Shown here one piece after another: positions 26,017 through 34,928 of a stretch of 61,040 nucleotides of DNA (position 1 is its first letter; every line of letters begins with the position of its first letter). Both the position numbers and the translations under genes were made by a program. Origin of the DNA: CAZKGE01 sp964541695 (GTDB taxonomy: Bacteria; Bacillota; Clostridia; Christensenellales; CAG-138); assembly GCA_964541695.1 (NCBI GenBank), contig CAZIRB010000005.1, forward strand, positions 1 through 61,040, in the 5' to 3' direction. The notes beneath the pieces are model-generated. The model was not told the origin of the DNA. It made no database searches and was given only the letters and a program-made list of their open reading frames with translations.

Positions 26017-27624
26017 ATGGAAAAACCTTGGAGGAAGTCGAGATTTAACGGCTTGTTCCGCTTCGACGTGCCGGTTACGGAATACGAACTCCTGGAGACC
26101 GAGCGCGGCGAACCGGGCCTGTTCCGCACGAGCGAGCCGGAGCATACGTCGGAGAAGCAGCCGGAGGAGCGGGCGGTCTCCGGTTCGATCGCCGAAAACC
26201 GCGCGCGCATCGAGCGGGCGTTTCACACAAGGATCAATCCGGACATTATATTCCGCCCATTTCCGCTGCGGCCGGACGTGCCTGCACTCGCCGTGTTCGT
26301 CAACGGCATGGCGGACTCCGACCAGATCAACGAATTCATTCTCAAACCGGCCCAGAACAACCGGCGCAGGCGCGCGGAGGGCGAGCCGCTCGCGGACTAC
26401 GCCGCCTTGCGCGTGTTTTTGATGCAGGAGGTCGAGATCACCGATCGCTTCGATACCGCCCTGTCCGCGATTCTCGAGGGGCGCACCGCCGTATTTTTGG
26501 AAGGCGAGACCCGTGCCGTGCTGATGGACACGCGCGGCTTCGCCAGCCGCGGCGTCGGCACAACGGAGCAGGAGACTGTGGTGCTAGGGCCGCGCGAGGC
26601 GTTTACCGAGAACCTGCGCACGAACGTCACGCTGCTGCGCCGCATCATAAAGCTCGACGACTTCGTCTGCGAATTCCGCGCGTCCGGCGGCAAGAACAAC
26701 ACGCGCGTCGTCGTGGCCTACCTGTACGGCGTCGCGAACGCGGGCCTCGTTTCCGAGGTCAAGCGGAGGCTGGCCGCGATCGATAAAACCGCGATCATTT
26801 CCTCGGGCCTGGTCGAGCAGCTGATCGAGACGCACCCGTATTCGCCGCTGCCTACCGTGCTGTCCACCGAGCGGCCGGACCGCGCCGCCGCGCACATCAT
26901 GAACGGCTTTGTCGCGTTGCTCGTCGAGGGTTCGCCGATCGCGATGATACTGCCCACGACGCTGTTTTTACTGATGTCCTCCGCGCAGGACACCTACATG
27001 CGCCAGCCGATCGGCACGGTCGTGCGCCTGGCAAGGTACGTCGGCGCGTTCCTCGCCACAGTCATGCCGGGGTATTTCATCGCTCTGGCGATGCACCACC
27101 AGGGCATGCTGAGCGGCGAGGTGCTTAGCACGGTCGTCGCCTCGCGCAGCATGGTGTTCCTGCCGCTGCCGCTCGAGATGCTGTTTCTGCTCTTGGCGTT
27201 TCAGCTCGTGCGCGAGGCCGGGCTGTCCGTGCCCGGCGTGCTGGGGCAGAGCATCGGCATCATCGGCGGGCTTCTGATGGGGCAGGCGGCCGTGTCCGCG
27301 AACATCTGCAGCTCGGTCGTGCTGATCATCGTCGCGCTGTCGGGGATCGGGATGTTCACAATCACGGATTACAGTGCGAAGCTCGCCGTGTCGTATTTCC
27401 GCGTCGCGCTGATACTTGCGGGCTGGCTCGGCGGCCTGCTCGGCCTGACCGTCGCGCTGTTTTCATCGATCCTGTGGCTGGCCAATTTAAAATCCTACGG
27501 CGTGCCGTTCCTCTCGCCGGTCTCGCCCAAGACGAATTCCAAGGGCCCGGCCGGTCTGCGCGGCCGCATCCGCTCCAAAACGCGATTGACGGATTTTGCC
27601 AACACGCGGAGGGCGAGCATATGA
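26017..27624 (+). CDS. GerA-family germinant receptor, A subunit
   Basis: Spore inner-membrane A subunit of a nutrient germinant receptor, about 535 aa. The N-terminal soluble domain contains FHTRINPDIIFRPFP and the conserved KTAIISSGLVEQLIE; the C-terminal half has several hydrophobic segments, including EGSPIAMILPTTLFLLMSS and PGYFIALAMHHQ. The start is uncertain: ATG 25999 touches the ppdK terminator T-run and has no binding site, and ATG 26017 is chosen although its site (TCAGG) is weak. B and C subunit genes follow with 4-nt overlaps. Confidence 0.9.
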   Translation: MEKPWRKSRFNGLFRFDVPVTEYELLETERGEPGLFRTSEPEHTSEKQPEERAVSGSIAENRARIERAFHTRINPDIIFRPFPLRPDVPALAVFVNGMADSDQINEFILKPAQNNRRRRAEGEPLADYAALRVFLMQEVEITDRFDTALSAILEGRTAVFLEGETRAVLMDTRGFASRGVGTTEQETVVLGPREAFTENLRTNVTLLRRIIKLDDFVCEFRASGGKNNTRVVVAYLYGVANAGLVSEVKRRLAAIDKTAIISSGLVEQLIETHPYSPLPTVLSTERPDRAAAHIMNGFVALLVEGSPIAMILPTTLFLLMSSAQDTYMRQPIGTVVRLARYVGAFLATVMPGYFIALAMHHQGMLSGEVLSTVVASRSMVFLPLPLEMLFLLLAFQLVREAGLSVPGVLGQSIGIIGGLLMGQAAVSANICSSVVLIIVALSGIGMFTITDYSAKLAVSYFRVALILAGWLGGLLGLTVALFSSILWLANLKSYGVPFLSPVSPKTNSKGPAGLRGRIRSKTRLTDFANTRRASI

Positions 27625-28718
27625 ACCTGCGCGAGGGGCGGATCGGCATCGCGGAAGGCATCTCGCTCGTGCTGATTGCGGCGGCGATCAGCGGGATATT
27701 CGCGGCGGATACGCGCGGGCTGTTTGCGCGAGGCAACTCCAGCTATGCCGCAAGCCTCCTGTCCGCGCTGCTGACGTATCTGATATTCGTGCTGATCACT
27801 TTTTCAATGAAGCGCGCGGGCGCGGAGCATCTGTCGGAGCTGTACGAATGCGCGCTCGGCCGCTTGTTCGGCGGCGCTGCGGCGGCCGCGACCATGCTGT
27901 CGCTCGTGATCGCCGCGACGGTCCCGCTTACGCGCCTGCTGTTTGTCCTGTGCCGGTATGTTTATCCGGAAGCGTCCATCGCGCCGGTCGCGCTGTTCTT
28001 TCTGCCTGCGGTGCTCGTTCCCGTCTTCTATGGGCTGGAGGCCATCGGTCGCGTCGGCAAGCTGCTGCTCGGTGTGACGGCGCTTTCGTTTTTGGTCGCG
28101 TTCGCGATCGCCGCGCCTGCCTACGCGCCGTTCCGGCTGTATCCGCTGCTCGGCGACGGCGTTTGGGCCATGCTGCGCAATTTCGCGGCCGGGGTCGGGC
28201 GCTACCTGCCCGCGGCCGTCTCCATATTGATCTGCGGGCAGGGCGTGCACGGGTTGGACAACGCGGCCCGCGACGGGCGGCTCGGCCTGCTCGCCGGCGG
28301 CGCGCTCAGCGCGGCCGCCTGGCTGTGCGTGTCGCTGGCGTACGGCTACGCGGACCTCGCCGCCATGGACGTGCCGCTGTACCGCCTGACGATGTCCGTG
28401 CGCACGAGCAACGTCTTTTTGCGCGCCGACAAGGCGCTGCTGTTTTTCTGGGTCATGGCGGGATTTTTGACGGCCGCGTTCTACACGTACGCCGGTGCGC
28501 TGCTCTACTGCAAAACCTGCCGTGTGCGCGACATCCGGCCGATCGGCGCGATGCTCGCGTCCGCCGCCGTCGCGCTGGCGCTGATGGGGCAGATGAACTT
28601 TCCTTGGTATGCGCGCGCGGAGACGTTTTTCTCAAACTACCTCGGGGCATTCCTGTTCGCGCCCGCGCTCGCCGCGGCCGCCGTTCCGCTGTTCCGGAAA
28701 AAAGCGGTGGCCGCATGA
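27621..28718 (+). CDS. GerA-family germinant receptor, B subunit (permease-like)
   Basis: Integral membrane B subunit of the receptor, related to amino-acid transporters (spore germination protein family), 365 aa with about ten hydrophobic segments. This subunit is thought to bind the germinant. The start REGRIGIAEGISLVL is typical. It overlaps the A subunit stop (ATGA) with GGAGGGCGAG upstream, and its own stop overlaps the C subunit start. Confidence 0.9.
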   Translation: MNLREGRIGIAEGISLVLIAAAISGIFAADTRGLFARGNSSYAASLLSALLTYLIFVLITFSMKRAGAEHLSELYECALGRLFGGAAAAATMLSLVIAATVPLTRLLFVLCRYVYPEASIAPVALFFLPAVLVPVFYGLEAIGRVGKLLLGVTALSFLVAFAIAAPAYAPFRLYPLLGDGVWAMLRNFAAGVGRYLPAAVSILICGQGVHGLDNAARDGRLGLLAGGALSAAAWLCVSLAYGYADLAAMDVPLYRLTMSVRTSNVFLRADKALLFFWVMAGFLTAAFYTYAGALLYCKTCRVRDIRPIGAMLASAAVALALMGQMNFPWYARAETFFSNYLGAFLFAPALAAAAVPLFRKKAVAA

Positions 28719-29923
28719 ATGTAAAACACAGGCTCGCGCTCGCATTAGTCGCCGCTTTACTGTTCTGCTCGGGCTGCATCGAATCGCACGCGATCGACCA
28801 ATACGGCTACGTCGTCGGTATCGGTTTCGACCGCGGCGCGGCGCTGCCGTACAACGTCACGCTCGTGTTGCAGCAGGCCGGTGGCGGCGAAAACGCGCAG
28901 GAGGGCGGCAGCGAGGGGTTCCGCATCGTCAGCGCGGAATGCCGCAGTCTGTTCGAGGCGATCGACACGCTGTCGGCCAACGTCCCGTTTCAGCTCAACT
29001 TTATGCGCACGAAGATCATCGTGTTTTCTGCAAGGCTGGCCGGCGAGCCGGGCGAAATGGAATCGCTGCTGGACTTTTCGCTCGACAGGCTGCACATCCG
29101 CCGCAACGTGAATCTGTACGTCTCGCTCTCCGCCGCGCGCGAGGCTCTGGAAGGGCTGGAGAACGAGTTCGATCTGGACCTGACCAAGATCCAGGCAAAT
29201 TTCGTGCGGTACGCGAACGAAACGGGCCTGACTACGGTCACGAACGCGTCCAATTACTTCGAGTCGGCGCAAAACGGCCTTGCCGACGCGATGCTGCCGC
29301 TGTGCGGCGTCGCCGACGAAAAAGCGGAGCGATGGCCGCAGGACAGCGTCGACGCGCGGGCCTATGCGTACATCGGCGGCGGGCTGCTCGTCGAGAACGG
29401 CATGCAAACGGGGCTTGCGGGCGCGGCACTATTCAGCGGCGGGACCATGGCAGGCTTTCTGGACGGGCAGCACACGCAGCTCGTTCGGATCGCGACGGGC
29501 GACTTTGCGCGCGGCCGCATGCTGCTCGTGGGTCCGGCCGGGGAGAACCTGAGCGTCAGTTTAAAGCAGATTTCCAAACCGCAGCGCCGTCTGACGCTTG
29601 GCGGCGGTAGTGCATACGCTGAAACGCAAATTTTCCTGCAGGCGGATATTGAGCATCCGGCCGCCGCGGCGGCAGGTATGCCCGCGGACCAGTTGGAGCA
29701 GCACATCGCCGCGCAGATCGAGGCGGAGTATGCCGCGCTGTTTCGCGCTTGCCAAAGCCTCAACTCCGACGTGTTCGGGTTCGGCGAGCTTGCCGTCATG
29801 AAGTTTTCGAGCGTGTCCGACTGGGAAGCCTATGACTGGCGCGCAGCGTACCGGGGAATGGACGCGGCATTTTTTGTGCGCGTGGAGTTGGTCCCGATTG
29901 CGGGCACGATGGCAACGGAGTGA
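28715..29923 (+). CDS. Ger(x)C-family germination lipoprotein, C subunit
   Basis: Lipoprotein subunit of the germinant receptor, 402 aa. A signal peptide with a lipobox-like LLFCSGC puts the modified Cys at about residue 21 (Cys18 is an alternative). The mature N-terminus SHAIDQYGYVVGIGFDRG is the conserved GerC opening, and the C-terminal domain ends with the expected DWEAYDWRAAYRGMDAAFFVRVEL. It is the third gene of the operon; a small hydrophobic gene follows. Confidence 0.9.
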   Translation: MNVKHRLALALVAALLFCSGCIESHAIDQYGYVVGIGFDRGAALPYNVTLVLQQAGGGENAQEGGSEGFRIVSAECRSLFEAIDTLSANVPFQLNFMRTKIIVFSARLAGEPGEMESLLDFSLDRLHIRRNVNLYVSLSAAREALEGLENEFDLDLTKIQANFVRYANETGLTTVTNASNYFESAQNGLADAMLPLCGVADEKAERWPQDSVDARAYAYIGGGLLVENGMQTGLAGAALFSGGTMAGFLDGQHTQLVRIATGDFARGRMLLVGPAGENLSVSLKQISKPQRRLTLGGGSAYAETQIFLQADIEHPAAAAAGMPADQLEQHIAAQIEAEYAALFRACQSLNSDVFGFGELAVMKFSSVSDWEAYDWRAAYRGMDAAFFVRVELVPIAGTMATE

Positions 29924-29929
29924 TGCGGT

Positions 29930-30097
29930 ATGATCGTGCTGATTGCCTGCCTGGTTCTGATCTCCGCCTACGGCGTCGTTTACGCCGCGGCGAGCTTTCG
30001 CGCGGGCCGCGCGGCGCAGGCCGTTTGCGCGCTTGCCGTCGTGCCGGTTCCGCTACTGTGCGCGTTGGCGTTCATATTGTTCCTATGCAGCCGGTGA
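29930..30097 (+). CDS. Small two-helix membrane protein at the end of the ger operon
   Basis: A 55-aa protein with two hydrophobic segments (about residues 2-20 and 31-52) joined by a short basic turn (SFRAGRAAQA). ATG 29930 lies 6 nt after the C subunit stop, within GTGATGCGGT; the binding site is weak, so coupling to the upstream gene is likely. Small two-helix D-type proteins that modulate germination are known beside several Bacillus ger operons. This may be a clostridial counterpart, but I see no sequence signature that proves it. Confidence 0.6.
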   Translation: MIVLIACLVLISAYGVVYAAASFRAGRAAQAVCALAVVPVPLLCALAFILFLCSR

Positions 30098-30162
30098 TAG
30101 GCGGCAATTGTGATTTTTTGTCATCTCTTTGCGAAAGCCACTGGTATTTCTCCCGGCGCCGG

Positions 30163-30171
30163 TGTTACAAT
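30163..30171 (+). promoter_or_regulatory. Extended -10 promoter giving a leaderless DUF5685 mRNA
   Basis: TGTTACAAT (30163-30171) is an extended -10 element; no clear -35 box is seen. Its last base is 8 nt before ATG 30180, so transcription would start at or within two bases of the start codon, and no ribosome-binding site is present. Confidence 0.5.
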
Positions 30172-30179
30172 ACACAATA

Positions 30180-31013
30180 ATGTTTGGGTATGTTCAGCCG
30201 CTCGAATGTGAACTGCGCGTGCGCGAGCAAACGCTGTACCGCGCGTATTACTGCGGGCTCTGCAAGGCGATCGGCCGGCGCTACGGTCTCGCCGCAAGGC
30301 TCGTGCTGAACTACGACTGCACGTTCCTCGCGCTATTCCTTTCCGCGCTTGCCGGCATATCGCAGTGCGTGCCCGGACGCTGCCTGATCAAACCGAAGCT
30401 AAGAAAGACGCCGGCCGCGCCCGGTTCGGCGGCGCTGGACTATGCCGCGGACGCGAACGTGCTTTTGGCTTATGAGCAGCAGCGGGACGCCTGGCGCGAC
30501 GAGAAGAAGCCGTCCGCGCTGTTTGCGTGCGCGCTGCTGTATCCCGCGTTTTGCAGGGCGAAAAAACTGCGGCCGGAGCTCGCCGCCGCCGTCGAGAACG
30601 GCATCGCCGCGCTCTCCTGTATCGAGCGCGAGCGTACGCCCGGCACGGACGCGGCCGCGTGCGCGTTCGGCGCGCTGCTGCGCGAAATTGTACGCGCCGC
30701 GCCGGATGTCGAGGCGGCTTCTCGCGGGCCCGCCGAGTGGTGCTTCTTCAACCTCGGCCGCTGGATCTATCTGGCCGACGCCTGGGAGGACCGCGAGCGC
30801 GACCGTAAGCGCGGCCTGTACAACCCGTTCAACGCGGCGGACACGCCGGAGGAGGACGCGTCGTTTGCGCTGTACGCGTCGCTTGCCGAGGCGGAGAAGG
30901 GGTACGACCTCGTCGCGTTCGCGTCGCCAAACGGGATCCTCGATAATATCATGCATTTAGGGTGCAGGCACCGTACGCGGCTGCTGTTTGGCAAAAAGGG
31001 AGACGACGCATGA
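30180..31013 (+). CDS. DUF5685-family protein
   Basis: Helical, soluble-looking 277-aa protein that I recognise as the uncharacterised DUF5685 family. Notable are the N-terminal motif YRAYYCGLCKAIGRRYG (a CxxC near residues 22-25), NYDCTFLALF, the acidic-basic DAWEDRERDRKRGLYNPFN near residue 205, and a final DNIMHLGCRHRTR. Conserved Cys and charged residues hint at a metal or lipid-like substrate, but no function is known. It appears to be read from a leaderless message. Its stop overlaps the start of the J-domain gene. Confidence 0.75.
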   Translation: MFGYVQPLECELRVREQTLYRAYYCGLCKAIGRRYGLAARLVLNYDCTFLALFLSALAGISQCVPGRCLIKPKLRKTPAAPGSAALDYAADANVLLAYEQQRDAWRDEKKPSALFACALLYPAFCRAKKLRPELAAAVENGIAALSCIERERTPGTDAAACAFGALLREIVRAAPDVEAASRGPAEWCFFNLGRWIYLADAWEDRERDRKRGLYNPFNAADTPEEDASFALYASLAEAEKGYDLVAFASPNGILDNIMHLGCRHRTRLLFGKKGDDA

Positions 31014-31678
31014 ATCCATACAAGGTGCTGGGCGTTTCGGAGACGGCGACGCAGGATGAGATCCGCGCCGCGTATCTGGCGCTGGTCAAAAAATACCACC
31101 CGGACAAATACGCGGACAACCCGCTTAAGGAGCTTGCCGGCGAGAAGCTCAAGGAGATCAACCAGGCGTACGAGCTGCTCACCAAGAAACCGAACGGCGT
31201 CCAGGGGTACGGCAGCGGCACGACGTATGGGGAGTATCAGCGCACCTACCGCGGCTACCAGGGCGCCTATGGCAATCAAACGTATCAGCGCACCGCAAGC
31301 GGCGGGCCGTACGCGGGCCCGTATGCGGACCGGTTTCAGCGTGCGCGCGCGTTCATCAACCAAAATAACCTCGACGGAGCGCGGACCATACTGGACGGCG
31401 TGCCGGACCACAACGCGGAATGGCACTATCTGTTCGGCGTAATCTATTTAAGGCAGGGCTGGTACGAGAAGGCGCGCGAGTATATTAAAAACGCGTACGA
31501 AATGGACCCCGACAACTCCGAGTACCGCAACGCCTATTCGTCGCTCAACACAAACGGTTCGCCGTACCACGGCCGGACGTTCGACGCAGGCAGCGGCACG
31601 GGCGAATGTATGTACTGTAACATCTGTCCGGCGCTTTTGTGCTGCGACTGCCTCGCGCGCGGCATGTGCTGCTGCTAA
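31010..31678 (+). CDS. J-domain protein with Cys-rich C-terminus
   Basis: A 222-aa Hsp40-like co-chaperone. The J domain occupies residues 1-60 with HPD at 30-32. A Tyr/Gly-rich linker (about 65-105) leads to a TPR-like pair of helices (about 108-170, ARAFINQNNLDGARTIL then YLRQGWYEKAREYI). The last 24 residues hold nine Cys in a pattern CxxCxxC, CCxC, CCC, suggesting metal binding. It is translationally coupled to DUF5685 (ATGA overlap), so it may deliver that protein, or its client, to DnaK. Confidence 0.85.
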   Translation: MNPYKVLGVSETATQDEIRAAYLALVKKYHPDKYADNPLKELAGEKLKEINQAYELLTKKPNGVQGYGSGTTYGEYQRTYRGYQGAYGNQTYQRTASGGPYAGPYADRFQRARAFINQNNLDGARTILDGVPDHNAEWHYLFGVIYLRQGWYEKAREYIKNAYEMDPDNSEYRNAYSSLNTNGSPYHGRTFDAGSGTGECMYCNICPALLCCDCLARGMCCC

Positions 31679-31729
31679 GCGCCGCCCGCGACTGCATGAA
31701 TTCCCGCGTTTAATGGAACAATAGCCCTC

Positions 31730-34054
31730 ATGAGGGGCTTCACGGAACGGGATTTTTTCATTAATCTAAAGAAGCAGCGGAGAAGACGCAGAATCGCCGT
31801 CTTTTCCGTTTTGTTTGTCACTCTGTCCGTCACATCGTTCTGCGCCGTCAAAATCTTCGAGATGGACGCGTGGAGCGCGCTCGATATGGACAAGGTGCTG
31901 CTCGTCGACCGCTCGCTGATCGTGCTCGACGAAAGCGGCGCGGAGTACACGACGCTGCACAACACCGAGGACCGCATCTGGGTCCCGCTGTCAGATATCC
32001 CGGCCAGCGTGCGCAATGCGTTTATCTCCGCGGAGGACGCGCGCTTCTACGACCATTTCGGCGTCGACGTCGTGCGCATACTTGGCGCGGCCTGGGCGGA
32101 CATCAAGGCCGGCGGGTACGTGCAGGGCGCTTCGACGATCAGCCAGCAGCTCATTAAGCTCAGCCATCTCACCGCAGAAAAGGAGATGTCGCGCAAGCTT
32201 GAGGAGGCGATCCTGGCCTACCAGATGGAGCGGCTCTACTCCAAGGACGAGATTCTCGAGATGTACCTTAACTACGTCTATTTCGGCGGCGGATACTACG
32301 GCATCGAGGCCGCGGCGCGCGGATACTTTGGCGTGCACGCAAGCGAATTGACCGTCGCCGAGAGCGCGCAGCTGGCCGGCATACTCAAGTCCCCGGCGCG
32401 CTTTGCACCGCATCTCAACGCCGAGGCGAGCCTTGGCCGGCGCAATGTCGTGCTCGGGCTGATGAAGGAATACGGCTACCTCGACGAGGCAGCCTACCAG
32501 ACCGCGGTGCGCGAGCCGGTCAAACTCATCCACGGCGAAAACGCCGAGAAACGCGGCTACTACGTTGACCTCGTGCTGACGGACGCGTGCTATCTTCTGG
32601 ACGTGAACATGGCGGAACTGCTCTCCGACGGATACACGATCACGACCGCCATGGACGCCGACCTGCAGACATACTGCGAAGGCCTGTACGCGGACGACGC
32701 GCTGTTTCCGGACGGCACGAACGAGGGGCTCGAGTCCGCGCTCGTGATCGTGGACGTAGAGACCGGCGGCGTGGCTGCATTGATCGGCGGCAGGGACACG
32801 TCCGGCGCGCTGCTGTTCAACCGCGCGACCGAGATCCAGCGGCAGCCCGGCTCGGTCATCAAGCCCATCCTGGTCTACGCGCCCGCGCTCGAATACGGTT
32901 ACACCGCCGCCAGCATGCTGCTCGACGACGAGATCGATTTCGACGGCTATACGCCGAGCAACTCGAGCGGCGAGTATTCCGGCTGGGTGACGATGCGCGA
33001 GGCCGTGACAAAATCGCTCAACGTGCCCGCCGTGTCCGTCATGGCGCAGGTCGGCGTCGGCCGCAGCAAGGCGTTCGCGGCCAAGCTCGGCATCCAATTC
33101 GACCGCAAGGACACGCGGCTTGCGCTTGCGCTCGGCGGCTTTACGTACGGCGTGTCGCCGATGCAGGTCTCCGCGGCGTACGCGACGTTCGCGCGCGGCG
33201 GCACGTATGTCAATCCGTCGCTGATCCTGAAGATCACCGACCGCGACGGCAACACGGTGTACGAGTATAAGCCGCAGCCGGAGCGCGTGATGAGCCAGGG
33301 GAACGCGTTCATATTGACCAGCATGCTCGAGAGCGTCGTCAAGGAAGGCACCGGCAAGCATCTCGGCACGCTGAACATCCCGATCGCGGCCAAGACCGGC
33401 ACCGTGGGCGATATCGTCGGCAACCGCGACATCTGGATGGCCGCCTACAACCCCGCGTACGCCGCGTCCATCTGGATCGGCTACGACGACGGCCGCCGCA
33501 TGTCGGCCGAGGACGCGTCCGGCGGCACGTACCCGGCGGAGCTGCTGCGGCTGATATTCCAGCATATTTACGAAGGCAGGACCGCGCCGGACTTTACGAT
33601 GCCAAGTTCCGTCGTGCGCTACCGCATCGACAGCTACACCCTCGGCACCGAGCACGTCGCGGTGCTGGCGACGGCCCTGACGCCCGAGACCTCGTCGTAT
33701 ACGGAGTATTTTGTGATCGGCACCGAGCCGGACGAGTACACGTCGTACTGGGCAGCCCCGAGGCCGCCGGAAACGATCGCGGTCTCGCTCAACGACCGCG
33801 ATAAGCCCGTCGTCACGTTCGACGCGCCGTCGCGCGACATGATCTACCGCCTCTACCGAGAAAACAGCGTGGGCAAGTCCGTCATGCTCGGCGAGTTCTC
33901 TAACGTGGAGGGGACGGTCACGTTCACGGACGAAAGGCTCAAAAAGGAAGGGGAGTACGCGTACTACGTCATCCCCGTGCATCCGCAGCTTTTGATCAAC
34001 GAGCAGAACATCACGGGCTCCGCATCAAAAAAAGTATACGTTACTAAAAAATAA
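31730..34054 (+). CDS. Class A penicillin-binding protein (transglycosylase/transpeptidase)
   Basis: Bifunctional peptidoglycan synthase anchored by an N-terminal helix (about residues 22-42). The protein is 774 aa. The glycosyltransferase domain shows SAEDARFYDHFGVD near residue 100 and GASTISQQLIK near 130; the transpeptidase domain has SVIK (about 374), SLN (about 428) and KTGT (about 554). The C-terminal 120 residues look like a fibronectin-type or interdomain extension. No good ribosome-binding site precedes ATG 31730, which sits in the centre of a 12-bp perfect palindrome, CCCTCATGAGGG. Confidence 0.92.
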   Translation: MRGFTERDFFINLKKQRRRRRIAVFSVLFVTLSVTSFCAVKIFEMDAWSALDMDKVLLVDRSLIVLDESGAEYTTLHNTEDRIWVPLSDIPASVRNAFISAEDARFYDHFGVDVVRILGAAWADIKAGGYVQGASTISQQLIKLSHLTAEKEMSRKLEEAILAYQMERLYSKDEILEMYLNYVYFGGGYYGIEAAARGYFGVHASELTVAESAQLAGILKSPARFAPHLNAEASLGRRNVVLGLMKEYGYLDEAAYQTAVREPVKLIHGENAEKRGYYVDLVLTDACYLLDVNMAELLSDGYTITTAMDADLQTYCEGLYADDALFPDGTNEGLESALVIVDVETGGVAALIGGRDTSGALLFNRATEIQRQPGSVIKPILVYAPALEYGYTAASMLLDDEIDFDGYTPSNSSGEYSGWVTMREAVTKSLNVPAVSVMAQVGVGRSKAFAAKLGIQFDRKDTRLALALGGFTYGVSPMQVSAAYATFARGGTYVNPSLILKITDRDGNTVYEYKPQPERVMSQGNAFILTSMLESVVKEGTGKHLGTLNIPIAAKTGTVGDIVGNRDIWMAAYNPAYAASIWIGYDDGRRMSAEDASGGTYPAELLRLIFQHIYEGRTAPDFTMPSSVVRYRIDSYTLGTEHVAVLATALTPETSSYTEYFVIGTEPDEYTSYWAAPRPPETIAVSLNDRDKPVVTFDAPSRDMIYRLYRENSVGKSVMLGEFSNVEGTVTFTDERLKKEGEYAYYVIPVHPQLLINEQNITGSASKKVYVTKK

Positions 34055-34077
34055 TCAGCAAACATTGTGAAATATGG

Positions 34078-34107
34078 TTGACGCTCGGTGCATCGAATCT
34101 ATATAAT
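34078..34107 (+). promoter_or_regulatory. Sigma-A promoter of the GntR gene
   Basis: TTGACG (34078-34083), an 18-nt spacer and TATAAT (34102-34107), about 35 nt before the start codon. Confidence 0.75.
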
Positions 34108-34123
34108 ATATTCGAGAGAATAT
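34108..34123. promoter_or_regulatory. Candidate operator dyad at the GntR transcription start
   Basis: A perfect 6-bp inverted repeat, ATATTC-GAGA-GAATAT, directly downstream of the -10 box. Its position suits autorepression by the GntR protein. Confidence 0.45.
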
Positions 34124-34141
34124 GCGCGAGGTGAAACCAAC

Positions 34142-34807
34142 ATGAACTATAAAGCGATCGCCGAGCAGTCCGGCCCCCGGGTCGGCGCGACGCAGGAATG
34201 GGTGTTTTGCGTGCTCCGCAGCGGCATTGTCAGCGGAAAAATCCCGGGCGGCACGCAGCTGAAACAGGACGAGATCTCCGCGGCGTTGAACGTGTCGCAC
34301 ATCCCCGTGCGGGAAGCGCTGCGACGGCTGGAATCCCAGGGGCTCGTCATCATCCACCCAAATCGCGGCGCCTCGGTGACGCAGCTCACGCGCAGCATGA
34401 TACTGGACATGATGGAAGTGCGCGCGACACTGTCCGTGATGATGCTCAAAAACGGCGCGCCGCAGCTGACCGACGAGGACTATAAAAAGCTCGAGCAGAT
34501 CATGGAACTGCAGCGCGACGAGAAGGACCTGTTCCATGCCGAGGAGCTGAACTACCAATTCCACGACGTGCTGAGCTCGCACGACGAGAACGCCGTGGCC
34601 GTGCTGTTTATGGAGCTCATCCACGCGAACATCGACCGCTACCTGCGTTACAATTTTTATTCCGAGGACGACTCGCGGCTGCGCTCGCTGCGCGAGCACG
34701 AGGAGATCGTCGAGGCCTGCCGCGCGGGCGAGTATGACCTTGCCTGCGATAGGCTGCGCGACCACATCCTCAACGCGAAGGACTACCTGCCCGCGGACCT
34801 GGCTTAA
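34142..34807 (+). CDS. GntR/FadR-type transcriptional regulator
   Basis: A 221-aa DNA-binding regulator. The N-terminal winged helix (about residues 14-82) has the helix-turn-helix ISAALNVSHIPVREALRRLE, and the C-terminal helical FCD-type domain has the usual metal or ligand residues (NYQFHDVL, HANIDRYL, EHEEIVEA). ATG 34142 follows GAGGTGAAACC. It is a single gene, so its effector and targets cannot be inferred from neighbours; a dyad at its own start suggests autoregulation. Confidence 0.88.
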   Translation: MNYKAIAEQSGPRVGATQEWVFCVLRSGIVSGKIPGGTQLKQDEISAALNVSHIPVREALRRLESQGLVIIHPNRGASVTQLTRSMILDMMEVRATLSVMMLKNGAPQLTDEDYKKLEQIMELQRDEKDLFHAEELNYQFHDVLSSHDENAVAVLFMELIHANIDRYLRYNFYSEDDSRLRSLREHEEIVEACRAGEYDLACDRLRDHILNAKDYLPADLA

Positions 34808-34873
34808 CGGCGAACAGCGCGCCATACCGGCGAACCGGCCGGGCAGACAATTTTGTTCGCCGCGTAAAAATCA

Positions 34874-34901
34874 ACAGCGGCCCCTGCGGGCCGCTGTTTT
34901 T
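34874..34901. terminator. Bidirectional terminator between gntR and spoVT
   Basis: A perfect 10-bp stem, ACAGCGGCCC/GGGCCGCTGT, with a 4-nt loop and T-rich tails on both strands, between two convergent genes. Confidence 0.85.
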
Positions 34902-34928
34902 ATGCCGATCTGTTCTTTTATGTTTCCG

